5,140 nucleotides of DNA from Planctomycetota bacterium (GTDB lineage: Bacteria > Planctomycetota > Phycisphaerae > WQYP01): contig JAJZCU010000195.1 in the NCBI GenBank assembly GCA_021828935.1, positions 1 through 5,140 of the forward strand. The letters are read 5' to 3'. The first letter of the stretch is position 1; every line of letters begins with the position of its first letter. Under the pieces are notes generated by a model, which searched no databases, had not been told where the DNA came from, and saw nothing but the letters and a program-made list of their open reading frames with translations. A program made the translations under genes and the position numbers. Shown in pieces: positions 1 through 4,568 of the stretch.

Positions 1-1
1 C

Positions 2-955
2 GGTGCTGCGGGCGACGCAGTGGGAAAAACCTGTGCGCCGCTTAACCCTGACATTTTTCACGCCTGGGGCGTGCCCAGCATGTTGGCCGCCGGGATGCAG
101 GGCGGGTGCGGCGCCGTGGCCACCCTCGCCGCGCCACTGCCACAGCGGCAATGGAATACGGTGCGTTCATTGCTCATGCGCCCGAATCGTCCGATGTTTT
201 TAGTCACCAATTCCAAGGCGCTCCATCACCTTGCCTTAAGCCATGGCGTGCCCGCCCAGACCACCACGGTCATCAACCAGGGCATTGCAATGGGGGGAGT
301 CGGCGGCGATGCGGACGCACGCGCGAACCTGCGGCGCCGGCTGGGGTTGGACGCCGCCGCCGGGCCAATCATCTGTTTGCCGCCCCCTTATGTGCCCGCC
401 GCCCGGCACGACCATGGTCTATGGGCGGCCGGCATCTTGCGCGAGATTCTGCCCGGAAGTCGGGTTATCCTCCCGCCTGCCCCCGCCGGGCCGCATGGCG
501 CCCCGGCGCGGCACGCCTTGCGCCGCACGGCACATTTTGCAAATCATCTTTCACACCCCGACATGGTGTTGATGCCGCCAAATTTTACTTGGCAGGATAT
601 TCTGGCCGTGTCCGACATTTGCCTGTGCGCCGCAGATGGACCAATACCCACCGGCGCCATTTTGCAAGCCATGGCCGCCGGCGTGCCACTGGTTGCCACG
701 GCCATCGCCTGCATCGCCGAAATTGCTGAGAATCAATTCAACGCGCTGTTAAGCCCGCCCGGCCAGCCGCGGGCGCTGGCCGCCCGGCTGGAGGAATTGG
801 CGGCCGACCCCAGTCTGGCCTCGCCGCTGGTGGACAAAGCCCGGCGCGAGATTTTCATGCACCACAAACCGCGCGTGATGGTCGAACAGTATGATGCGCT
901 GTACGCACGCGCCCAAACGTCCGTCGGCACATCGGCGACCGAGGCGCAAACGTAA
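2..955 (+). CDS. GT4-like glycosyltransferase (GT-B fold), 5' truncated by window
   Basis: Family 1/4-type glycosyltransferase, expected to move a sugar from a nucleotide-activated or phospho-sugar donor to an acceptor in the cytoplasm; donor and acceptor cannot be read from the sequence. The frame is open to the window edge and 317 codons are visible, so the N-terminal part lies outside. Visible landmarks are DIFHAWG near the start (the DvvHaWg strand of the N-terminal domain), VTNSKALHHLALSHGVP followed by TTVINQGI (the 'S..v...l...g.p...i.vi.nGid' hinge), then ARANLRRRLGL and a C-terminal Rossmann half ending in ILQAMAAGVPLVAT and a helical tail. Counting from a GTG at 20, the positions that usually form the E-x7-E pair are Pro208 and Gln216, so both acidic residues appear to be missing. 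This suggests an altered donor site or a weakened enzyme. It is the only sure plus-strand gene and converges on the minus-strand genes. Fold assignment is fairly sure, specificity unknown. Confidence 0.8.
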   Translation, partial: GAAGDAVGKTCAPLNPDIFHAWGVPSMLAAGMQGGCGAVATLAAPLPQRQWNTVRSLLMRPNRPMFLVTNSKALHHLALSHGVPAQTTTVINQGIAMGGVGGDADARANLRRRLGLDAAAGPIICLPPPYVPAARHDHGLWAAGILREILPGSRVILPPAPAGPHGAPARHALRRTAHFANHLSHPDMVLMPPNFTWQDILAVSDICLCAADGPIPTGAILQAMAAGVPLVATAIACIAEIAENQFNALLSPPGQPRALAARLEELAADPSLASPLVDKARREIFMHHKPRVMVEQYDALYARAQTSVGTSATEAQT

Positions 956-1220
956 TTTGCGTACAAACGCGCCCGGCGCCGTACGTGCCCGGGATGCCGT
1001 CGCGCCCGCACGACGGCCGCGGAATTAAAGGCCAAAAAATCAGAGCCGAAAGCGTAAGCGCGGGCCGTAGCCGCGGGGAGTGGTGGTTTATTAATTGCCA
1101 TATAGCAACGGACAGGCAGACCATTGGCCGCCACATTTTTTTAACCTGCCATCCGCCAGCGGGGGATGCAAATAAAGATTACGGGTCTTCCCGCCGATAA
1201 CTACAACCTCGGCTTCGTTT
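956..1220. other. convergent intergenic region
   Basis: This stretch separates the plus-strand glycosyltransferase from the minus-strand immunity-like operon. No reading frame here looks like protein. Possible hairpins are CCCGG/CCGGG (972-976 with 989-993) just after the glycosyltransferase stop, and CATCC/GGATG (1150-1154 with 1164-1168), which extends inward past a bulge. A run of seven T at 1136-1142 follows a GC-rich segment, but I could not build a compact hairpin directly in front of it, so a plus-strand terminator there is only a weak suggestion. Confidence 0.4.
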
Positions 1221-1242
1221 AAAAAAGGCAAATTTGTCCGCC
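1221..1242 (-). terminator. rho-independent terminator of the immunity-like transcript
   Basis: On the minus strand the sequence forms a six-pair stem, GGCGGA with TTTGCC (two G-U pairs), around a CAAA loop, followed at once by six T. It begins four bases after the stop of the 28-codon ORF and about 100 bases after the stop of the immunity-like gene, where an operon end is expected. Stem strength is moderate, but the T run is uninterrupted. Confidence 0.65.
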
Positions 1243-1245
1243 AAG

Positions 1246-1332
1246 CTACCTGGCGTCCAGAATTTGTGTATTTTGCTCCAGTGCTTTATTCATTTCGGCC
1301 TTGTGTTTTATTTCTGCCCCATCAACGTTCAT
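1246..1332 (-). CDS. 28-residue mini-ORF downstream of the immunity-like gene
   Basis: I do not recognise this peptide. It starts with ATG ten bases after the stop of the immunity-like gene and ends four bases before a terminator, so it fills the 3' end of that transcript. The peptide is hydrophilic and helix-prone (MNVDGAEIKHKAEMN, then ALEQNTQILDAR), which is unlike the Arg/Pro/Gly-rich text that GC-rich non-coding DNA here usually gives. Its codons are noticeably AT-richer than those of the neighbours. No strong Shine-Dalgarno sequence precedes the ATG; CGGGCCCGGG is directly upstream, so translation would have to depend on coupling. It could be a genuine small protein, the end of a decayed gene, or chance. 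Confidence 0.3.
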   Translation of the reverse strand: MNVDGAEIKHKAEMNKALEQNTQILDAR

Positions 1333-1342
1333 CCCGGGCCCG

Positions 1343-1582
1343 TTAGCGAGCACGGGACGAAGGGTCCTGCCGCAGCGCTCGCAACAGGTACTCGCATGCA
1401 TCCGACTCATTCAGGAATTTCCGATTTCCCGATTCAAGCCCTCGTTCACTGTAATACACATCCCAAACCCCGTGCGATTCCCGAATGGTGTACCGCTCTG
1501 ATTCATGGCCGCTGTCCAAGTCATACATGTCAGATCGGATACCCTCTTTTTGGAGGACATCCTTTAATTCCCGCCTGTTCAT
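1343..1582 (-). CDS. orphan immunity-like protein (YYSERG family, Imm59-like)
   Basis: A 79-residue soluble acidic/basic alpha+beta protein. It begins MNRRELKDVLQKEGI, has DMYDLDSG at about 19-26, carries the hallmark WDVYYSERGLESG at about 40-52, and ends with a helix containing DACEYLLRAL (61-70). From memory this pattern (N-terminal helix, 'Y.l.gg', 'W.VYYSERG', 'e.eAc.yll') matches a family described as an immunity protein of bacterial polymorphic toxin systems; I believe it is Imm59, but the exact name needs a profile search. Such proteins bind and neutralise a cognate toxin tip in the cytoplasm. The ATG start is fixed by a near-perfect AAGGAGG (1597-1591) eight bases upstream; the frame stays open further upstream, but that text looks non-coding. 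No toxin gene lies directly upstream on this strand, so it appears to be an orphan. A 28-codon ORF and a terminator follow. Confidence 0.8.
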   Translation of the reverse strand: MNRRELKDVLQKEGIRSDMYDLDSGHESERYTIRESHGVWDVYYSERGLESGNRKFLNESDACEYLLRALRQDPSSRAR

Positions 1583-1590
1583 TGAGCAAT

Positions 1591-1597
1591 CCTCCTT
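1591..1597 (-). promoter_or_regulatory. strong Shine-Dalgarno of the immunity-like gene
   Basis: The minus strand reads AAGGAGG, then eight bases, then ATG at 1582. This is the strongest ribosome binding site I found in the window. It decides the start against the longer open frame extending to about 1870, and it argues that the gene is maintained and well translated. Confidence 0.75.
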
Positions 1598-1766
1598 GCG
1601 CCCCTGGACTGCCGTAAATGCCCCGGTTCGGTGGCAACTACGGTTGGATCTCCACAGGAGCACGTCGCCACGGACAGGAGTATGACTGAAAGGTCGTAAT
1701 TTTCCAAGTTTGTTTGTCAACGCATTGGCATCCGTCGCCCGGTGTCCGCGCGGTTGGCACTGTCCC

Positions 1767-1783
1767 GGCCGGCGCCGCCGGCC
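1767..1783. repeat. GC-rich hairpin (GGCCGGC/GCCGGCC)
   Basis: A perfect seven-base inverted repeat with a three-base loop. On the plus strand it is followed by ACAATTTTCTCTCTTCC, a pyrimidine-rich tail that is T-rich but interrupted, so it could act as a poor plus-strand terminator. No plus-strand gene ends nearby, so an intergenic palindromic element is equally likely. Confidence 0.45.
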
Positions 1784-1814
1784 ACAATTTTCTCTCTTCC
1801 TCGATTGCGTGGCT

Positions 1815-1842
1815 AAAAAGGGGGGCGGCCATCCTGGCCGCC
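1815..1842 (-). terminator. terminator-like palindrome (GGCGGCC/GGCCGCC plus T run)
   Basis: A perfect seven-base stem with a five-base loop (ATCCT on the plus strand). On the minus strand it is followed by four C and then TTTTT, so it has the shape of an intrinsic terminator. No gene on that strand ends just upstream. The form GGCGGCCAGGATGGCCGCC also resembles a palindromic element I associate with intergenic DNA of some environmental bacteria, so a dispersed repeat is an alternative explanation. Confidence 0.35.
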
Positions 1843-1891
1843 GAATCGTGCGCCTGCGTTGCAATGACACAGAACATATGTGAATTACTGC

Positions 1892-1910
1892 GGCGGGATC
1901 GAAGCCCGCC
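1892..1910. repeat. GC-rich hairpin (GGCGGG/CCCGCC)
   Basis: A six-base inverted repeat with a seven-base loop, ATCGAAG. On the plus strand it is followed by CCCCTTTAAA. It is the third palindrome within about 150 bases, and the C-rich tail with a short T run resembles the layout of the palindrome at 1824-1842 read on the other strand. Function unknown. Confidence 0.35.
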
Positions 1911-1950
1911 CCCCTTTAAACGCCGCCCCCCCAGCCGTCCTCCGTTCGTT

Positions 1951-1975
1951 CTCAGCGTATTCCGCGTCTCAGCGT
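1951..1975. repeat. degenerate short direct repeats (CTCAGCGT type)
   Basis: CTCAGCGT occurs at 1951-1958 and 1968-1975 with the related TTCCGCGT between them, followed by a run of eight T. The unit resembles the tandem block at 2080-2106 (CTCTGTG type), about 100 bases away. Text of this kind recurs in intergenic DNA of some high-GC environmental bacteria; that comparison is from memory. Confidence 0.45.
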
Positions 1976-2079
1976 TTTTTTTCATTGGCCTGTGCGACCT
2001 CGCCCGCCCCGGACGGGCAGCGCGATGTTAGCAATCAATCACAGCACCAGGGGTATTCTCTATTAATCCGTCCATTTTG

Positions 2080-2106
2080 TTCTCTGTGTTCTCTGTGCCC
2101 TCTGTG
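2080..2106. repeat. tandem 9-mer repeat (TTCTCTGTG x3)
   Basis: Two exact copies of TTCTCTGTG (2080-2088 and 2089-2097) are followed by a third with two changes, CCCTCTGTG (2098-2106). On the other strand the unit reads CACAGAGAA. The block lies about 40 bases downstream of the last minus-strand ORF of the PIN operon, a typical position for a dispersed intergenic repeat. Confidence 0.65.
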
Positions 2107-2148
2107 GCCAATCAATCGCCGTAGGACCAGGGAAATCATATGTCGAAC

Positions 2149-2343
2149 TCAATTGGCCCGTTGACCAACACATGCCAGCGGCAATCGGCGCCAGCGCCCT
2201 GCGCGGGTCAAAATCTCGACGATTTTTCGCACGCCGTCGGCCGTAATTCCGAAGGCCGAAGGCAGGCCGTCCTTTCGCCCATAGGGCCCAGGCCGCGGCG
2301 GCCGATGCGGCTGCAAGGGGCGGATAATGGAATCGCATTTCAT
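2149..2343 (-). CDS. possible 64-residue protein coupled to the PIN gene
   Basis: I do not recognise this product. Its ATG overlaps the stop of the PIN-domain gene by four bases (ATGA), the usual sign of translational coupling, and third positions are GC-rich as in the neighbours. The protein is basic, with a proline-rich stretch (about residues 10-20) followed by YGRKDGLPSAFGITADGVRK and a likely amphipathic helix IVEILTRAGRWRR (41-53). There is no membrane segment or signal peptide, and no convincing Shine-Dalgarno lies immediately upstream. VapBC-type pairs normally have no third gene, so this is either an accessory factor, an unrelated passenger, or a chance frame in GC-rich DNA. Confidence 0.35.
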   Translation of the reverse strand: MKCDSIIRPLQPHRPPRPGPYGRKDGLPSAFGITADGVRKIVEILTRAGRWRRLPLACVGQRAN

Positions 2344-2738
2344 ATTAACTGAACCCTGATCTCCGTGCAGCGGACCAAGCCTCGATCGCCGGTTAGGATC
2401 AGGTCCGCGCGGGATACCATCGCCGTGGCCACATGAATCGCGTCCGGCGTTTTTATTGCGTGCCGCACGCGTAAATCCGTTGCCAATTCGATTACCGAGG
2501 CATCGATTTCCACCAGACTGACCGCCTGCTGTATAAAAAACCCGTCGTAAAGGGCCGTGATTGCCGATTGCCCCTTGCGCAGGGGGCTTACCCGACATTC
2601 CAGCCGGGAAAGGCGTGAGGTGAGGATGGCTCCGCCGCCACTCTCAGCGCGCTTAATCCAAGCCAAAACCGCGTTGCGCAGATTTTCAACGCCCTCTATA
2701 CTGTAAATAATTGCGCTGGCGTCCAGATACAGGTTCAC
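2340..2738 (-). CDS. PIN-domain ribonuclease, VapC-like toxin
   Basis: A 132-residue PIN-domain protein, the usual length for VapC toxins, which cut RNA (often tRNA or rRNA) with Mg2+ or Mn2+ held by four acidic residues. All four are visible counting from the chosen start: Asp6 in LYLDASAIIY, Glu47 in SRLSRLECR, Asp99 in TPDAIHVATA, and Asp118 in LTGDRGL. I chose GTG at 2738 because it overlaps the antitoxin stop as GTGA, has GGGAG nine bases upstream, and places LYLDAS at the expected extreme N-terminus. A GTG at 2753 would add five residues. The partner antitoxin precedes it directly, so the pair should be transcribed together and autoregulated in the usual way (inference). No catalytic residue is missing, so it looks functional. 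Confidence 0.9.
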   Translation of the reverse strand: MNLYLDASAIIYSIEGVENLRNAVLAWIKRAESGGGAILTSRLSRLECRVSPLRKGQSAITALYDGFFIQQAVSLVEIDASVIELATDLRVRHAIKTPDAIHVATAMVSRADLILTGDRGLVRCTEIRVQLI

Positions 2739-2968
2739 CCGCGGTTCTCCCACGCGGTGCGTTCTGACTGAATCTGTTGATCGATCTCCTCGCGGCTGCG
2801 CGTCCCTGGAGGAAGGTTGCCCAAAAAGTTACTTAGCGCCGGCGCCTTTTCGCCATGCGCCGGGCGTACAATTACTTCTACGGTTGCATTGAGGTCCGCC
2901 ACGGGTTCATTAAGTTCCACATTGCGCGGCCCCACCAGCCGGCCGCCGATGAGAATTGCGTTTCGCAT
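2735..2968 (-). CDS. antitoxin of the PIN-domain toxin (VapB-like)
   Basis: A 77-residue protein directly upstream of the PIN gene and overlapping it by four bases (GTGA). The N-terminal half is beta-rich (ILIGGRLVGPRNVELNEPV, then VEVIVRP at about 30-36) and looks like a small beta-barrel or strand-based module. The C-terminal half holds FLGNLPPGTRSREEIDQQIQ and ends ERTAWENRG, the acidic helical tail typical of short partners of PIN toxins, which wraps around the toxin. I recognise the general 'gRlvGPr.veL.epv ... LPPGtRsreeID.qi..eR..W' pattern as a PIN-associated antitoxin family but cannot name it. The ATG at 2968 is supported by AAGGA eight bases upstream. A possible -10 (TATGCT, 3003-2998) exists without a good -35. 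Confidence 0.8.
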   Translation of the reverse strand: MRNAILIGGRLVGPRNVELNEPVADLNATVEVIVRPAHGEKAPALSNFLGNLPPGTRSREEIDQQIQSERTAWENRG

Positions 2969-3085
2969 GAAGATCGTCCTTCACAGTACCAGTTTGAAGC
3001 ATAGCAAGTTGCGCAGCCGGAGCTATTGGGCGCATGTCAGGCGGTTCCCGGATACCGGATGCCGCCGAACTGATCCTCCATCCCG

Positions 3086-3709
3086 TTAGCCGCAGTATAC
3101 CGTGCCCCCGCCGGACTGACACAAATCCGCCGCGCCGATGCCCGTGCTCTCGGCCAGCGCCGCGCCATTTTGCCCGCCGCCATACCCTGCGGCAAAACCG
3201 CCCAGCCCGCCGCCCGCCAAGCCGCCAATGGCGCCCGCCGCCACGAACCCAGGCCCGCCCGACGCCACGCCCAGCATGATGCCAACGCCCACCGCCGCGC
3301 CAGTGGCCACGGCCCCCACGTTCCTATCAACAAACCCATCAATGCCCGTCGCCCCGCCGGTGGGATCATACGCGCTAATCCCCGCCTGAACCGCGCCCAA
3401 GTCCGGCGTTAATAAGCTTTGCTGGCGGGGATTGAATGTCTGGGCGCCGGCGCCATACGTGCCGGAGATGCCATCATACATTTGTCCATGATAAAGAATG
3501 TTCCAGCTATAATCGCTGCCAAGATACGACAGCAACTGCGTGCCCGTATCAAACACGCTGCCGGAGAATTGCTGTTGAATTTGCCAGTTCCCGCTGCGAT
3601 TGGTGTTGGTGAACCCCTGGCCTGGCGCATAGGGCTGACCATCCGCCTGCAGCGCCTGCGCATTGCCCAGGCCGTCATATCGGGTATCGCCTTCCTGGAG
3701 TGAATACAT
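3086..3709 (-). CDS. detached Rhs/YD core tail without a toxin tip (orphan or decayed)
   Basis: A 207-residue fragment of an Rhs-type protein. RYDGLGNAQAL (10-20) resembles a YD-repeat, and NILYHGQMYDGISGTYGAG followed by FNPRQQSLLTPD (about 70-103) is a degenerate version of the end-of-core motif 'HG..yD..tG.yy...R.Y.P..grfl.pDp'. A long Gly/Ala-rich hydrophobic stretch follows (131-180), the usual linker before the toxin, and the protein stops 27 residues later at SGGGTVYCG. No catalytic tip domain follows and no full shell of YD repeats precedes it. The start is uncertain: ATG at 3709 begins the Rhs-like text, and a TTG at 3796 would extend the frame into unrelated-looking sequence; neither has a clear ribosome binding site. 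It lies downstream of the Rhs gene at the right edge, so it may be an orphan cassette whose tip was lost, serving now only as recombination homology. Confidence 0.6.
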   Translation of the reverse strand: MYSLQEGDTRYDGLGNAQALQADGQPYAPGQGFTNTNRSGNWQIQQQFSGSVFDTGTQLLSYLGSDYSWNILYHGQMYDGISGTYGAGAQTFNPRQQSLLTPDLGAVQAGISAYDPTGGATGIDGFVDRNVGAVATGAAVGVGIMLGVASGGPGFVAAGAIGGLAGGGLGGFAAGYGGGQNGAALAESTGIGAADLCQSGGGTVYCG

Positions 3710-4059
3710 TTGCCGGTTTCGCCACGGCCAGAGCGCGGGCGCTCCGCTATCGCATCGCGCGCGGAACAATCTGTTTGGTGGCGATCGCACATGCAACTCG
3801 CTAACAAAAAATGCAGGCCCGGACTACGACCGATTAGCTCGGAGCCGACCGAGTGCATGCACGGCCTTTAGGCCCATGGTCGTATCATGCCGCCCCACGG
3901 CCCACCCGGCTGAGCACCAAGATGGAGAAGAGGCAGCGGCCAGCGGGCGTCGCTCTGTCCCGACCGCCCATACCGGTCGCGAGGTCATTGGCCAAAAAAG
4001 CCAGCGCTTCGGTGGCCGCTGGTTCCCGATCCGGCGCCTGCTGGAAAATGGAGTATACC

Positions 4060-4245
4060 ATGACTCACCCTGCGAATGGCAAGCCCGTTTCCGGCGTGTT
4101 CGCGCCAAGATTCGCCACAACAACGGAGTCGGCGTAACCGGAGGCCGAAGGATCCTGCGAACACCCGAACTCTCCGTCTGCGCCCGACGACGTCGGGGGG
4201 TTCCGCCCGGAAGATGTGCTGCTCCTCTGCGGCGTTGCCTGGTAA
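4060..4245 (+). pseudogene. small plus-strand reading frame interrupted by one TAA
   Basis: An ATG at 4060 is preceded at six bases by GGAG (4050-4053). The first 25 codons read MTHPANGKPVSGVFAPRF then TTTESA and stop at TAA (4135-4137). The same frame then continues with PEAEGSCEHPNSPSAPDD and VGGFRPEDVLLLCGVAW to a second TAA (4243-4245). Both halves have balanced composition and GC-rich third positions, unlike neighbouring chance frames. I do not recognise the product. It could be a 61-residue gene broken by a point mutation, a real 25-residue peptide followed by chance text, or chance throughout. It is the only protein-like text on the plus strand right of the glycosyltransferase. Confidence 0.25.
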
Positions 4246-4297
4246 CGCCGTAGCCTCGGGTGTGATGGTCGAGCGGCGTCGCCGTGTGGGGCTGCTA

Positions 4298-4320
4298 CTG
4301 CCGCTGTATCTCTGCGGCAG
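4298..4320. repeat. hairpin downstream of the membrane-protein gene
   Basis: A perfect seven-base inverted repeat, CTGCCGC and GCGGCAG, with a nine-base loop, 18 bases beyond the TAG of the candidate immunity gene. It is correctly placed to be a 3' end structure, but it has no T run on the minus strand, so I do not call it an intrinsic terminator. Confidence 0.4.
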
Positions 4321-4337
4321 GAACGGGCCGTCCCCAC

Positions 4338-4568
4338 CTATCCCTTATCGCTCCCTTTCCGATTTATATAGATGAGGATCGGAATTACGACGGTAATGAG
4401 CGACACCCCACCCAAAATCAGCGGAATTAAAAGCCATATGCCGATCGAAACCCAAACCCTACTCTGAAAAATCAGCCCAGCCCCAACGCCCACCAATCCG
4501 CCTAGCCCGAGCAAAGCAAAAATGGCTACCAATAGATTTGGCGCGAGAAGCCGACCGACGTGTCTCAT
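4338..4568 (-). CDS. two-helix membrane protein, candidate immunity protein
   Basis: A 76-residue integral inner-membrane protein that I do not recognise. After a short basic N-terminus (MRHVGR) it has a first membrane segment at about 11-34 and a second at about 39-68, joined by a short loop containing QSR, and it ends in a charged tail INRKGSDKG. Both ends probably face the cytoplasm by the positive-inside rule. The ATG shares its A with the stop of the upstream Rhs tip (TGATG), and GAGGT lies eight bases upstream inside that gene, so the two are translationally coupled. In Rhs and contact-dependent-inhibition loci this slot is taken by the cognate immunity gene, which is why I propose that role. 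A membrane immunity protein would be expected for a toxin acting at or across the membrane, which fits poorly with an ADP-ribosyltransferase tip. The gene itself is likely real; the function is inference. Confidence 0.7.
   Translation of the reverse strand: MRHVGRLLAPNLLVAIFALLGLGGLVGVGAGLIFQSRVWVSIGIWLLIPLILGGVSLITVVIPILIYINRKGSDKG

Larger units (their letters stand above)
1583..2148. other. long intergenic region rich in hairpins and short repeats
   Basis: I see no protein-like reading frame on either strand; open frames here give Arg/Pro/Gly-rich text. Apart from the Shine-Dalgarno of the immunity-like gene at 1591-1597, the stretch holds three consecutive GC-rich hairpins (1767-1783, 1824-1842, 1892-1910), a weaker one (GCCCG/CGGGC, 2002-2006 with 2014-2018), and two blocks of short degenerate direct repeats (1951-1975 and 2080-2106), each annotated separately. 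A promoter for the immunity-like gene should lie here, but I could not identify a convincing -35/-10 pair. Confidence 0.5.
3833..4337. other. intergenic region between the two Rhs segments
   Basis: About 500 bases with no supported minus-strand gene. The long frames on both strands read as Arg/Ser/Pro-rich text typical of chance frames in GC-rich DNA. The only protein-like text is on the plus strand at 4060-4245, annotated separately. A seven-base inverted repeat (CTGCCGC at 4298-4304, GCGGCAG at 4314-4320) lies 18 bases after the stop of the membrane-protein gene and could stabilise or help end that transcript, but no T run follows it. A missing cognate immunity gene for the detached Rhs tail was looked for and not found. 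Confidence 0.4.

Noticed and set aside
985..1200. 71-codon open frame on the plus strand after the glycosyltransferase
   Set aside because: Composition is Arg/Gly/His-rich without recognisable motifs or ribosome binding site; it lies in the convergent intergenic region.
1234..1617. 127-codon plus-strand frame opposite the immunity-like gene
   Set aside because: It is the antisense shadow of a gene with a strong ribosome binding site and family motif; its own text is Cys/Pro/His-rich.
1638..1985. Minus-strand frame of 115 codons
   Set aside because: It runs through palindromes and short repeats, and its Arg-rich text is what such repeats translate into.
3037..3081. 14-codon ORF just after the stop of the detached Rhs tail, considered as a remnant immunity gene
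   Set aside because: Too short, with no recognisable relation to any immunity protein; no ribosome binding site of note.
3138..3412. Pro/Ala-rich plus-strand frames
   Set aside because: They are antisense readings of the Gly/Ala-rich linker of the Rhs tail.
3663..4253. 196-codon plus-strand frame
   Set aside because: Long but Arg/Ser/Pro-rich; it overlaps the start of the Rhs tail on the other strand and the more protein-like frame at 4060-4245, and it has no motif.
4065..4337. Minus-strand 90-codon frame downstream of the membrane-protein gene, considered as a second immunity gene
   Set aside because: Text is Ser/Arg/Pro-rich without secondary-structure pattern, and the competing plus-strand frame is more protein-like.
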